Part shown: positions 35,544 to 44,614 of the stretch, in pieces | Numbering within the stretch: position 1 is the first letter of the stretch | Layout: the number at the start of each line of letters is the position of its first letter | Assembly: GCF_003585765.1 (NCBI RefSeq) | Contig: NZ_CP021235.1 | Span: 4,706,771 to 4,770,770 of the forward strand | Direction of reading: 5' to 3' | Length of the DNA stretch: 64,000 nucleotides | DNA from: Pontibacter actiniarum | GTDB taxonomy: Bacteria; Bacteroidota; Bacteroidia; Cytophagales; Hymenobacteraceae | Notes under the pieces: generated by a model | Databases searched by the model: none | Seen by the model: only the letters and a program-made list of their open reading frames with translations | What the model was told of the DNA's origin: nothing | Made by a program: the position numbers and the translations under genes

Positions 35544-36221
35544 TTAGGCCAGATGCCGGAACGGGGCCCACACAGGCGCGTCCGGGGGCGGTGCACTTAC
35601 TGTTACCGGGGTTTTCAAGGTAGGGTGGTCAAACTGCAGCCGGCGGGCGTGCAGGGCAATGCTCTTGTCGGGCAGCGGCTGGTCTGCGCCATACTTCAGG
35701 TCGCCGAGAATGGGGCAGCGCATAGAAGAGAGCTGCACCCGTATCTGGTGCGGCCTGCCGGTAATGGGGTTTACCTCCAGCAGGTGCTTGCCGTGCTGCA
35801 TGCTCAGCAGCCTGTAGTTGAGTTCGGAGCGGGAGCCTGCCGGGTTTTCTTTGGCGTAGGCTTTCGTTACGTTGCGGGAGCTGTCCTTTACGAGCCAGTG
35901 CACGAGGTTACCCTGTTCCTGCTTGGGGCGGTTCTGTACAACCGCCCAGTAGGTTTTTGTGGTCTTTTTGCTGCGGAATAGCTCGTTAAGCCGTGTAAGG
36001 GCCTTGGAGGTTTTCGCCAGCAGCACAACGCCGCTTACCGGCCTGTCGAGGCGGTGCACGACACCGATGAACACGTTGCCCGGCTTGTTGTACTTGTGCC
36101 TGATGTAGTCCTTCGCCAGGTGAGCCAGGGTAATGTCTCCCGTCTCATCGCCATGCACCAACAGGCCGGCCGGTTTGTTTACCGCCAGCACGTGGTTATC
36201 CTCGTACAAAACTTCCAGCAT
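35544..36221 (-). CDS. RluA-family pseudouridine synthase
   Basis: 225 aa, lacking an N-terminal S4 domain. The catalytic segment GVVHRLDRPVSGVVLLAKT (about 53-71) carries the essential Asp of HRLDR. Later ITGRPHQIRVQLSS is the family RNA-contact motif. It isomerises uridine in rRNA or tRNA; the exact target (RluA, RluC, TruC or similar) cannot be told. Its upstream side carries the AT-rich inverted repeat at 36234-36315. Confidence 0.92.
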   Translation of the reverse strand: MLEVLYEDNHVLAVNKPAGLLVHGDETGDITLAHLAKDYIRHKYNKPGNVFIGVVHRLDRPVSGVVLLAKTSKALTRLNELFRSKKTTKTYWAVVQNRPKQEQGNLVHWLVKDSSRNVTKAYAKENPAGSRSELNYRLLSMQHGKHLLEVNPITGRPHQIRVQLSSMRCPILGDLKYGADQPLPDKSIALHARRLQFDHPTLKTPVTVSAPPPDAPVWAPFRHLA

Positions 36222-36233
36222 CGAATTGTATAG

Positions 36234-36315
36234 TATGAATTAGAAACTATGAATTGGAAAGAGAGAGGGGTTGCTGAATTCTGTTACAGCTTCCATTTCT
36301 AACTTCTAATTCATA
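36234..36315. repeat. AT-rich inverted repeat (copy 1)
   Basis: TATGAATTAGAA at 36234-36245 and its exact complement at 36304-36315, with a second near-copy (TATGAATTGGAA) between. The same 12-mer is found at 43595-43606. It lies between the RluA-type gene and panB, with no T-tract. Confidence 0.65.
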
Positions 36316-36328
36316 GTTTTTAACGTAG

Positions 36329-37147
36329 TTAGTATGCTTCTTTTTCGTTAGGGAAGTCTTTGCTCTTAACATCCTTCACATAGTTCTGTACAGCGTCGGT
36401 CATGATCGTGTGCAGGTCGGCGTAGCGGCGCAGGAAGCGCGGCTTAAACTCTTTGTTGATGCCCAGCATGTCGTGCACAACCAGTACCTGGCCGTCAACG
36501 TGCGGGCCGGCGCCAATGCCTATGATTGGGATCTGCAGCTTCTCCGCCACTTTCTTTGCCAGCTCTGACGGGATCTTCTCCAGCACAATGGCAAAGCAGC
36601 CCAGCTCCTGCAGCAGCAGCGCGTCGTCGATCAGCTTCTGCGCCTCGGCTTCTTCTTTCGCACGGACGGTGTAGGTGCCGAACTTGTAGATGGACTGCGG
36701 TGTAAGGCCCAGGTGGCCCATTACCGGCACGCCGGCACTGAGGATGCGTGTCACCGACTCTTTGATCTCGGCTCCGCCTTCGATCTTCACGCCGTGCGCC
36801 CCCGACTCCTTCATGATGCGGATAGTGGAGCGCAGAGCCTCCGACGAGTTGCCCTGGTACGAACCGAACGGCAGGTCTACCACCACAAAGGCCCGCTGCA
36901 CGCCTCTGATAACAGACGAGGCATGGTAAATCATCTGGTCCAGCGTAATGGGAAGCGTGGTTTCGTGGCCAGCCATTACGTTAGAGGCGGAGTCACCAAC
37001 CAATAGCACGTCTACGCCGGCGGCATCCAGAATGGTGGCCATGGAGTAGTCGTAAGCGGTTAGCATGGATATTTTTTCGCCGCGCTCCTTCATGTTCTGT
37101 AGCTGGTGCGTGGTTACCTTCTTTATATCGTTTTTATGTACAGACAT
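36329..37147 (-). CDS. panB: 3-methyl-2-oxobutanoate hydroxymethyltransferase
   Basis: 272 aa, standard length. It makes ketopantoate from ketoisovalerate with methylenetetrahydrofolate, the first step to pantothenate and Co[34 protein letters not shown] and [10 protein letters not shown] are family signatures that include the Mg-binding Asp residues, and [11 protein letters not shown] follows mid-protein. No panC or panD is adjacent. It lies between the AT-rich repeat and the lptD terminator. Confidence 0.96.
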   Translation of the reverse strand: MSVHKNDIKKVTTHQLQNMKERGEKISMLTAYDYSMATILDAAGVDVLLVGDSASNVMAGHETTLPITLDQMIYHASSVIRGVQRAFVVVDLPFGSYQGNSSEALRSTIRIMKESGAHGVKIEGGAEIKESVTRILSAGVPVMGHLGLTPQSIYKFGTYTVRAKEEAEAQKLIDDALLLQELGCFAIVLEKIPSELAKKVAEKLQIPIIGIGAGPHVDGQVLVVHDMLGINKEFKPRFLRRYADLHTIMTDAVQNYVKDVKSKDFPNEKEAY

Positions 37148-37188
37148 AGCTACTTTGGTTATGTGAGGTTGTAAAGCTATAAAATCTT

Positions 37189-37230
37189 AAAACAAAAACA
37201 GCCACATTCTGCTGTGGCTGTTTTTGTTTT
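37189..37230 (-). terminator. Terminator after lptD
   Basis: AAAACAAAAACAGCCACA, a 6-nt loop, and its exact 18-nt complement with T-rich ends. It overlaps the final codons of lptD, and lies between lptD and panB, both on the minus strand. Confidence 0.8.
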
Positions 37231-39883
37231 AGTATCCATATACGGAGTTGCTTCGCTTGGTCAGTTTCAGGTCCTGCAGGAGCGAAGACCTGGCGTTGAT
37301 GGTGAGGTTGTAGCCCCGGAGCAAGCCAAAAGGCGTCCAGCCGATGCTCATGTCCCAGCAGTGCAGGTCGCGGTAAATCTGCACGTTGGCGTATGAGATG
37401 TTCTGGTTCGAGATGTCATACGTACTGGTGTAGGTCACCTTCCATTTCTCTGTTACGTTCAGCGAGCCGTCTATACCTACTGTCTGGGTGAGGTTGTTTC
37501 TGCTTGCCACACCAAGCCCGCGGGTGTAGTAGAACGTGTAGTTCAGGTTCAGTGTCCACGGAATTTTAAAGTCCACGTACTGCGGCAGCACCGGGTCCTG
37601 GTCCGGCACCAGCGACGGCAGGTTTGCCGGAAGGGTGGTTTCGGAGCGGAAGGCCTCCGGGTTCAGGCTGGCCGTCAGGTTCAGGCTGGCGTTGGTCAGC
37701 CTGGCCAGTTTCAGCTTGCGCGCATCAAAAATGTACTTGTCAATGTTTCTGCCTGCGCTGTCCGTCTGGTACGGGTTAAAGGTCGAGCTGAAGTTCATGT
37801 TCACCATCTTAAACAGCTTGGTGTAGAACGACAGCTGGATCGGGGCCAGCTTCAGCGAATCAGCGGCGAAGTTATAGCTAGAGCTAAGGCGCAGGTTGTC
37901 TATCAGGCTGACCTTCTCAAACTTAGCGTCGGTGGAGTCGTTCTTTGCCTTTACCTTCATCTCCAGGCTGTTGTCCAGGCTAAAGCTGAGGGAGGAGTTA
38001 AGCCCTGTGGAGGGCAGGCCGGTTCTGAAGCGGCCCAGGTTCTGGTAGCGTGGCAGGTTTGTGTTTGGGTCCGTGCCTACGAGCGTGCGCTGGTAAAAGC
38101 CAAAGCGCTCGTCGCCGAAATCGGGGCGGTAGCTGTAGCTGATGCTCGGCCTGATCAAATGCCGGATCGCCTCCACCTTTTCGCCCTTCACATACACGGT
38201 GCCGTAAATGGTGGTGTTGAGGGAGGCACCGGCGCTGTACTGGTACACGCGGCCGAAGCCCGTGGTGTCCACGTCTACACGCTGGGAATCGGGGTTAAAG
38301 GTGAAACTATACTTTTCGTCCAGCCATGTCTCGTTGTAGTTTACGCTTGGGCTGAAGTTGAGGTAGCGCATGATCTTGTAGTTACCCAGGCCAATGCCGA
38401 AACTATGGATGGCTGTCTTCTGGCCGCTTTCCCACAGGCGCTGCAGGTTACCGAAGTTAACCTCGATGGTATCGGCAGGCGAGGTGTCCAGCACCGGGAA
38501 ATTCGTGGATGTGCGCGCCGGCTGTATGTTCGAAATGGTGTTGGACGCGCGGACGTTATATGTCAGCGTAAACTTCTCGTACCACTTGTTGGTGGCAGGC
38601 GCATCGGAAAACAGCTCGGCCAGCCCCACCTGCGACATGCTGAAGTTCAGGTCGGGCAGCACGAAGTTCATGGTACCTGTTTGGGTGCTTTGGCCCTGGC
38701 TCGCTTTAATGGTGTAGCTGAAGGGCGAGTTCGGGATCGTTTTCTGGTACGACACATGCGAGTTAAAGGTCGGGGCCAGGTACTGCGCCGTTCCGTTGTA
38801 GTTTACGCGCTGGTGCAGCTGGCTACCGGCATTCACGCTGGCGCTGAAAGAACCGCGCCCCGGTTTGGTAACCGGTGTGTGGCTCCAGTAAACCCAGAAA
38901 GTTCGCTGCGTCGGAGGGAGCTGGCTCAGGATGTTGTCTGTGGACCGGGAGCTTTCCACGTCCGCCTCATCGTTTTTCAGGAAATCGTAGGTGAAGCGGA
39001 AGTTGCCGCGGTAGGCGTAGCGCTTTACGTAATCGGTGCTCACATCCAGGTTATAGCCGCCCAGCGAGTAAATATCGCCGGTAAGCTTGGTGCCTACGTA
39101 GTCGTTCCAGGCAAAGTAGTAGCCGCCGTTGTTCAGGAAGAAGCCGCGCGCGTTCTCGCCGTAGCTCGGTACGATCACACCGGAGGAGCGCTTGCTCTTC
39201 GGGGTAGGGAAGAGGCCGAACAAAAAGCCCAGCGGAGTAGGGATGTCCCCGATCACGAGGTTAAAGGGGCCCGACATCACTTTGTCGTTCGGGATGGCTT
39301 TTATCTTTCCGGCACTGATGTAGAAGTGCGGGTGCTCCAGGTTACAGGTCGTGTACTTGTTGTGCAGGCCGTAAAATTCGTTGTTCGGGCTGCGTTTTAC
39401 CACCTCCGAATGTATATATCCTTCGCCTTGCTGCGTTACTACCTCAGAGATGCGCCCTTTTCTGGTTTTGTAGTTGTAGGCAATGCGCTTGGCAGCGTAC
39501 GTTTCGGCTCCCTGCGAGAACACAGGCGTGCCGATCTCCTGGCCGGTAGAGTCGGTGAGGGTTGTGGCCGTAAGGGTGTTGTTGTCGTAGTTGATCTCGA
39601 TGTAGGCGGCTTCCAGTTTCATGTCGCCGTAGTCGATCTTGGCGTCGCCGTACAGGTGCACCACCTTCCGGTCTACTTCAAACTGAATGGAGTCTTTGGC
39701 TGAATATTTGATGGTGGTCTCGATGTCGCCTTTGGGAGCCTGCAGCGTTACTGTGTCCTGGGCGGCAACACGAGGTGTATCTTGCGGGGCCACAGCAGGT
39801 CTGGGCACCCGCTGAGCGAGCGCCGACGGGGGTGAAAGAGTCGTAAACTGCAGCAGCAGTAAAAAAATGAAAATGTAGCGCAA
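37229..39883 (-). CDS. lptD: LptD-like LPS assembly outer membrane protein
   Basis: 884 aa. A signal peptide (about 1-23, SALAQ) and a Pro-rich linker are followed by an OstA-type beta-jellyroll (about 50-200; VDRKVVHLYGDAKIDYGDMK and LEAAYIEINYDNN). A very large beta-barrel then runs to the C-terminus (LTKRSNSVYGY). LptD inserts lipopolysaccharide in the outer leaflet with LptE. The two conserved cysteines seen in proteobacterial LptD are not arranged the same way. It is divergent from the amidase-MCE pair, an order common in Bacteroidota. A TAACTTTG box lies at 39921-39928 on the minus strand. Confidence 0.88.
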   Translation of the reverse strand: MRYIFIFLLLLQFTTLSPPSALAQRVPRPAVAPQDTPRVAAQDTVTLQAPKGDIETTIKYSAKDSIQFEVDRKVVHLYGDAKIDYGDMKLEAAYIEINYDNNTLTATTLTDSTGQEIGTPVFSQGAETYAAKRIAYNYKTRKGRISEVVTQQGEGYIHSEVVKRSPNNEFYGLHNKYTTCNLEHPHFYISAGKIKAIPNDKVMSGPFNLVIGDIPTPLGFLFGLFPTPKSKRSSGVIVPSYGENARGFFLNNGGYYFAWNDYVGTKLTGDIYSLGGYNLDVSTDYVKRYAYRGNFRFTYDFLKNDEADVESSRSTDNILSQLPPTQRTFWVYWSHTPVTKPGRGSFSASVNAGSQLHQRVNYNGTAQYLAPTFNSHVSYQKTIPNSPFSYTIKASQGQSTQTGTMNFVLPDLNFSMSQVGLAELFSDAPATNKWYEKFTLTYNVRASNTISNIQPARTSTNFPVLDTSPADTIEVNFGNLQRLWESGQKTAIHSFGIGLGNYKIMRYLNFSPSVNYNETWLDEKYSFTFNPDSQRVDVDTTGFGRVYQYSAGASLNTTIYGTVYVKGEKVEAIRHLIRPSISYSYRPDFGDERFGFYQRTLVGTDPNTNLPRYQNLGRFRTGLPSTGLNSSLSFSLDNSLEMKVKAKNDSTDAKFEKVSLIDNLRLSSSYNFAADSLKLAPIQLSFYTKLFKMVNMNFSSTFNPYQTDSAGRNIDKYIFDARKLKLARLTNASLNLTASLNPEAFRSETTLPANLPSLVPDQDPVLPQYVDFKIPWTLNLNYTFYYTRGLGVASRNNLTQTVGIDGSLNVTEKWKVTYTSTYDISNQNISYANVQIYRDLHCWDMSIGWTPFGLLRGYNLTINARSSLLQDLKLTKRSNSVYGY

Positions 39884-39956
39884 CTTCTTCAGAGTTCCCT
39901 AAAAGTTTACTTAATTTGTACAAAGTTATTGTTTTAGCTTTTAACTAACGAGCGTT

Positions 39957-40739
39957 GTGAGAAATATTGTTACTGTTTCTGTTCTGGCTTTTGTTTTTTT
40001 ACTGTGCTCCTCTAACAAACTTGCATTCAGGAAAGAGTACAAGTTACGCACAGTAGTAATCGATGCAGGACACGGAGGGAAGGATGTAGGGTGCAATGGT
40101 AAGTTTTCGCACGAAGCAGATGTCGCCCTGCGCATTGCCAAAGAGGTAGGCGGGCTGATCGAAAGGAACGTGCCGGATGTGAAGGTGGTGTACACCCGCA
40201 CCGACGACCATTTCGTGGAGCTGATAGACCGGGCGGGCATCGCCAACAAGAATAACGCAGACCTCTTTATTTCCATTCACCTCAACTCTGGCCCCGCCGC
40301 CGCCTACGGCACCGAAACCTATACCATGGGGCTCCACACCTCGGACGGCAACCTGCTGGTGGCTAAGCGTGAGAACGCCGTAATTCTGCAGGAGGATAAC
40401 TACGAGGCCAACTACAACGGCTTTGACCCGAACTCCCCCCAGAGCCACATCCTGTTCGCTCTGCACCAAAGCGCCTACATCGACAACAGCCTTCGCTTCG
40501 CTGAAAAGGTGGAGCGCGAGTTCCGTACCAAGGCGGGCCGCAAGAGCCGCGGTGTGAAGCAGGCGGGCTTTCTGGTGCTCTGGAAGTCATACATGCCCAG
40601 CGTGCTCATCGAGTGCGGTTTCCTGACAAACCCCACCGAGGAAAAATTTCTTAACGATAAGACCGGGCAATCGTATATTGCATCAGGTATATATCGGGCC
40701 TTCAAAGAGTACAAGCAAGAGTTGGAGGCTATGAATTAA
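39957..40739 (+). CDS. N-acetylmuramoyl-L-alanine amidase (AmiC type)
   Basis: 260 aa starting with GTG (RNIVTVSVLAFVFLL, a signal peptide with a Cys near residue 19, so possibly lipidated). The amidase_3 zinc site is visible: VVIDAGHGGKDVGCNG (His), an E near residue 53, SIHLNSG (His), and the catalytic Glu in VLIECGFLTNPTEE. It cleaves the bond between MurNAc and the stem peptide in the periplasm. It is followed 19 bp later by an MCE gene, so they form an operon, divergent from lptD. Confidence 0.93.
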   Translation: MRNIVTVSVLAFVFLLCSSNKLAFRKEYKLRTVVIDAGHGGKDVGCNGKFSHEADVALRIAKEVGGLIERNVPDVKVVYTRTDDHFVELIDRAGIANKNNADLFISIHLNSGPAAAYGTETYTMGLHTSDGNLLVAKRENAVILQEDNYEANYNGFDPNSPQSHILFALHQSAYIDNSLRFAEKVEREFRTKAGRKSRGVKQAGFLVLWKSYMPSVLIECGFLTNPTEEKFLNDKTGQSYIASGIYRAFKEYKQELEAMN

Positions 40740-40758
40740 TTGAGCTAAACACCCCTAC

Positions 40759-41856
40759 GTGAAAATATCGAAAGAAATTAAAGTCGCGCTGCTAGGTATT
40801 GTAGCAATTGCCATACTTTACTTTGGTTTTATGTACCTGAAAGGGTCCAGCATTTTTTCCGACTCCAATACGTACTACGTCGTGTATGATAGTGTGGACG
40901 GGCTGGCGGCCTCTAACCCTGTGATCCTGAACGGGGTGCAGGTGGGTACGGTGCAGAGCCTGAAGCTGATGACGGACCGGGATAACCAGATTATGGTGAA
41001 GCTGGAAGTGATAGAGGAGCTGCAGGTGGGAGACTCCACCATTGCCGCCCTGACCAACTCCGACCTGCTCGGCAGCAAGGCTATCATGCTGTACCTGGGC
41101 AACAGCACCCAGATGTATGAAGGGGGCGAAACGCTCATCCCTTACAAAGAGAGCAGCATCACCGACATCATCTCCAGCAAAACAGTGCCGGTGATAGACA
41201 AAGTGGATACGACCCTGGCCCGCGTTAACCGCCTGCTCGACAGCGAGGCGAAGGACAACATCCAGGGCATACTTGCAAACACCAGGGCCACCACGGACGC
41301 CATCAACACCATTCTACGCTCCAACCAGGAGAACATAAACCAGATCACCGACAACATCAACCAGCTGACGAGCTCCCTGCGCCAGACGCAGCGCCACATC
41401 GACCGCCTAGCCCTGAACATGGCCGACATCACGGACACGCTCAAGCAGGTGGAGATAAACAAGCTGGTCCGCAACGCCAACGATGCGGTGCTGGAGCTGG
41501 AGGCGGCCGCCACGAAGCTTAACGCCGGCCAGGGCTCCATCGGCAAACTGATGAATGACGAGGAGCTGTACGAGAACCTGAACCGCTCCTCCGCAGCCCT
41601 CGATCTGCTGCTGCGCGACATACAGGCCTATCCGAAGCGCTACGTGAGCTTCTCGGTGTTTGGCCGCAAGGACAAGTATAAAGTAGACGAAACCGGCCGC
41701 GTGATTACCCTGGAGGAGGTGAAGGAGATGCAGGAGCGGTACCCGGAGGAGTTTCGTACAGTGCCGGACACGGTGTATGTGCCTGTGCCAGAGAAAGGCG
41801 CGTTGGAGGGCAATACCCGGCCAGCCTCGGCAGACAGTGTGAGAGCAAACCGATAA
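40759..41856 (+). CDS. MCE-family (MlaD-like) lipid transport protein
   Basis: 365 aa starting with GTG. One N-terminal membrane helix (about 7-25) is followed by an MCE domain (about 37-118; YDSVDGLAASNPVILNGVQV and SDLLGSKAIMLYLG). A long helical part (about 160-280) full of Asn/Thr/Asp-rich coiled-coil turns (NTILRSNQENINQITDNINQ) and a C-terminal tail follow. MlaD-like proteins form hexameric rings for lipid transport between membranes. No mlaE/F is adjacent. It is in an operon with the amidase. Confidence 0.9.
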   Translation: MKISKEIKVALLGIVAIAILYFGFMYLKGSSIFSDSNTYYVVYDSVDGLAASNPVILNGVQVGTVQSLKLMTDRDNQIMVKLEVIEELQVGDSTIAALTNSDLLGSKAIMLYLGNSTQMYEGGETLIPYKESSITDIISSKTVPVIDKVDTTLARVNRLLDSEAKDNIQGILANTRATTDAINTILRSNQENINQITDNINQLTSSLRQTQRHIDRLALNMADITDTLKQVEINKLVRNANDAVLELEAAATKLNAGQGSIGKLMNDEELYENLNRSSAALDLLLRDIQAYPKRYVSFSVFGRKDKYKVDETGRVITLEEVKEMQERYPEEFRTVPDTVYVPVPEKGALEGNTRPASADSVRANR

Positions 41857-41886
41857 ACATCATCCATGTGAAAATTGTATATTTGT

Positions 41887-41912
41887 AAAATCCGCTTTTA
41901 TGAGCGGATTTT
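41887..41912 (+). terminator. Terminator after the MCE gene
   Basis: AAAATCCGCT, a 6-nt loop, AGCGGATTTT: 10-bp stem ending in T residues, 31 nt after the MCE stop. Confidence 0.78.
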
Positions 41913-41951
41913 CGCATTTTATACTTACCCAAACTAATCAAGCTAACCTGA

Positions 41952-43580
41952 ATGGATATTGAATTCAACAAGAACGAAGACGCCCTGAAACAGCTGGTCT
42001 TTCAGCTGAAGAACAAACTGAAGAAAGTGCACCTTGGCGGTGGCGAAAAGCGCATCGAGAAGGAGCACAAGAAAGGAAAAATGACTGCGCGCGAGCGTAT
42101 TGACTACCTGCTGGACGAGGGAACCGAGTTTCTGGAAATCGGGGCCTTTGCCGGGGAAGGCATGTACGAGGAAGTGGGCGGCTGCCCGAGCGGTGGCGTG
42201 GTAACGGGTATCGGCTACATCAAGGGCCGCCAGTGTGTGGTGGTCGCTAACGATGCCACGGTGAAAGCCGGAGCCTGGTTCCCGATCACAGCCAAAAAGA
42301 ACCTGCGCGCCCAGGAAATCTCCATCGAGAACAAACTGCCGATCGTGTACCTGGTGGATAGCGCAGGAGTGTTTCTGCCGATGCAGGACGAGATCTTCCC
42401 GGACAAAGAGCACTTCGGGCGCATGTTCCGCAACAACGCCGTGATGAGCTCGATGGGCATTGTGCAGATTGCCGCCATTATGGGCAGCTGCGTGGCCGGC
42501 GGGGCATACCTGCCGATCATGAGCGATGAGGCCCTGATCGTGGAGGGCACCGGCTCCGTGTTCCTGGCCGGCTCCTACCTGGTGAAGTCAGCCATTGGCG
42601 AGAACATCGACAACGAAACCCTTGGCGGCGCGACCACGCATTCGGAGATCTCCGGCGTAACAGACTACAAGTGTAAAGACGACAAAGAGGCGCTGGACCA
42701 CATCCGTAACATCTTCGACAAGATGGGCGACAAGCCAAAGGCCGGCTTCAGCCGGGTAGCGCCGGCGGCCCCTGCCGAAGATCAAAAAGAAATCTACGGC
42801 TTGCTGCCCGCAGACCGCGTGAAGCCGTACGATATGATGGACATCATCAGGCGCCTGGTGGATAACTCCGAGTTTGAGCCTTATAAGGAGCTGTACGGTC
42901 AGACGCTTATTTGCGGCCTGGCCCGCATCGACGGCTGGGCTGTGGGTATTGTGGCCAACCAGCGCAAGATCATGAAGAGCAAAAAGGGCGAAATGCAGAT
43001 GGGCGGCGTAATTTACTCCGACTCGGCAGACAAAGCCGCGCGCTTTATCATGAACTGCAACCAAAAGAAAATTCCGCTGGTGTTCCTGCAGGATGTGTCT
43101 GGCTTTATGGTGGGCAGCAAGTCGGAGCACGGCGGCATTATCAAGGATGGGGCTAAAATGGTGAGCGCCATGTCTAACTCGGTGGTGCCCAAGTTCACGA
43201 TCCTAGTTGGCAACAGCTACGGCGCAGGCAACTACGCCATGTGCGGCAAGGCCTACGACCCGCGCCTGATCTACGCCTGGCCAACGGCGCAGCTGGCGGT
43301 TATGAGCGGTGCCGCGGCGGCCAATACCCTGCTGCAGATCCAGGTGTCGGCCCTGAAGGCAAAAGGGGAGGAGATAACCCCTGAGGCAGAAAAAGAGCTG
43401 CTGGAGCGCATCACCAACAAGTATAACGAGGAACTCTCGCCCTACTATGCCGCCGCCCGCCTGTGGGTAGACGGAATCATTGACCCGCTGGAGACGCGCA
43501 AGGTGATTTCGATGGGGATAGAGGCCGCCAACCACGCCCCGATCGAAAAACCGTATAACGTGGGTGTGATACAGACGTGA
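41952..43580 (+). CDS. Acyl-CoA carboxylase carboxyltransferase (beta) subunit
   Basis: 542 aa crotonase-fold carboxyltransferase. KMTARERIDYLLDEGTEFLE opens the N-terminal half. GSCVAGGAYLPIMSDEALIV and GTGSVFLAGSYLV, then TLGGATTHSEISGVTD, are close to methylcrotonyl-CoA carboxylase beta chains. NSYGAGNYAMCGKAYDPR and WPTAQLAVMSGAAAANTLL lie in the C-terminal half. The acyl substrate (propionyl, methylcrotonyl or acetyl-CoA) cannot be fixed. Methylmalonyl-CoA mutase and meaB genes 5-16 kb away make a propionyl-CoA role plausible. No biotin-carrying subunit is adjacent. Confidence 0.92.
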   Translation: MDIEFNKNEDALKQLVFQLKNKLKKVHLGGGEKRIEKEHKKGKMTARERIDYLLDEGTEFLEIGAFAGEGMYEEVGGCPSGGVVTGIGYIKGRQCVVVANDATVKAGAWFPITAKKNLRAQEISIENKLPIVYLVDSAGVFLPMQDEIFPDKEHFGRMFRNNAVMSSMGIVQIAAIMGSCVAGGAYLPIMSDEALIVEGTGSVFLAGSYLVKSAIGENIDNETLGGATTHSEISGVTDYKCKDDKEALDHIRNIFDKMGDKPKAGFSRVAPAAPAEDQKEIYGLLPADRVKPYDMMDIIRRLVDNSEFEPYKELYGQTLICGLARIDGWAVGIVANQRKIMKSKKGEMQMGGVIYSDSADKAARFIMNCNQKKIPLVFLQDVSGFMVGSKSEHGGIIKDGAKMVSAMSNSVVPKFTILVGNSYGAGNYAMCGKAYDPRLIYAWPTAQLAVMSGAAAANTLLQIQVSALKAKGEEITPEAEKELLERITNKYNEELSPYYAAARLWVDGIIDPLETRKVISMGIEAANHAPIEKPYNVGVIQT

Positions 43581-43594
43581 GAAAAGCTCAAGAT

Positions 43595-43685
43595 TATGAA
43601 TTAGAAATTGGAAATGAGGGTTTCTTATAAGAGCTTACAAAGCTGTGGTTTCCCGACTTTCTAATTTCTAATTTTGAATTTCTAA
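43595..43685. repeat. AT-rich inverted repeat (copy 2)
   Basis: TATGAATTAGAA at 43595-43606, identical to the 36234 copy, with TTTCTAATTTCTAATTTTG-type complement sequence at about 43658-43685. It lies just after the carboxylase stop and before the SirB1-like gene. Confidence 0.6.
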
Positions 43686-43695
43686 CTGATTTATA

Positions 43696-44544
43696 GTGAC
43701 GAAGAATGAGATAAAGGCGCTGATCTCGCTGTTGGACGACAGCGATTACGAGGTAGCGTCGTATGTGGAGAAGCAGATTGTGCAGTTGGGCGAGGGGATC
43801 ATCCCGTTTCTGGAGGAGGAGTGGGAGGAGACCCTGGACAGCGATCTGCAGAAGAAGATCGAAGACCTGATACACAACCTGCAGTTTGAGGGGCTGATGC
43901 GGCGCCTCAAGGAGTGGAAGGAGAAAGGCGCCGAGGACCTGGTGGAGGGCATGTATCTGGTGAACTCCTACCTGTATCCGGATGTGGACTTCGCGAACAT
44001 CTCCAAAACGCTGGATCAGCTGTACTTTGATGCCTGGACGCACATGAAGGATGAGATGCACCCGTATGACCAGGTAAAGTCGCTGAACAACGTACTGTTC
44101 CGGGAGAAACGGTTCTCTGCCAACACGAAGAACTTCCACTCGCCGGCCAACTCCATGCTGCACCTGGTGCTGGAGAGTAAGCGCGGCAACCCGCTCACGC
44201 TATGCGTTATTTACATGACGCTGGCGCAGCGCCTGCAGATGCCTGTGTACGGCGTAAACCTGCCCAACCTGTTTATCCTTACCTATAAGCTGGACGGCCT
44301 GCAGTTTTACATCAACGTGTACAACAAGGGCCTTATACTGAGCAAGGCCGACATCGACAACTATATCCTGCAGCTTAACCTTAACCCGCTGGATATTTTC
44401 TATGAGCCCTGCTCTAACCTGGATATCGTAAAGCGCGCCCTTCGCAACCTCGCCTTCTCTTTTGAGAAGATGGATGACCCGGAGAAGGCGACAGAGGTAA
44501 CCAAGCTGCTCGACTCTATTACGGATGATGAACTGCCGATCTAA
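43696..44544 (+). CDS. SirB1-like transglutaminase-fold protein
   Basis: 282 aa starting with GTG (TKNEIKALISLLDD). A helical N-terminal half (about 1-95) is followed by a Transglut_core2-type domain: KRGNPLTLCVIYMTLAQRL (about 162-180), then MPVYGVNLPNLFILTY, the SirB1 signature. The Cys of LTLC occupies the position of a possible catalytic Cys. SirB1 proteins are widespread and their activity is unproven. It follows an AT-rich repeat and ends at a long symmetric terminator. Confidence 0.87.
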   Translation: MTKNEIKALISLLDDSDYEVASYVEKQIVQLGEGIIPFLEEEWEETLDSDLQKKIEDLIHNLQFEGLMRRLKEWKEKGAEDLVEGMYLVNSYLYPDVDFANISKTLDQLYFDAWTHMKDEMHPYDQVKSLNNVLFREKRFSANTKNFHSPANSMLHLVLESKRGNPLTLCVIYMTLAQRLQMPVYGVNLPNLFILTYKLDGLQFYINVYNKGLILSKADIDNYILQLNLNPLDIFYEPCSNLDIVKRALRNLAFSFEKMDDPEKATEVTKLLDSITDDELPI

Positions 44545-44551
44545 GGTGCAG

Positions 44552-44604
44552 GCATAAAAAGAAACGGCCGCTCCAACACCTGGAGCGGCCGTTTCTTTTT
44601 ATGC
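44552..44604. terminator. Long bidirectional terminator
   Basis: Perfect 24-bp arms (44552-44575 and 44581-44604) with a 5-nt loop; the core is GAAACGGCCGCTCCA with flanking A and T tracts. It lies 7 nt after the SirB1-like stop and faces the redoxin gene. Confidence 0.85.
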
Positions 44605-44614
44605 AGTGGATAGC

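Noticed and set aside
38159..39703. 514-aa open frame opposite lptD
   Set aside because: It is a shadow of lptD, with repetitive Val/Gly/Arg/His composition and no known domain.
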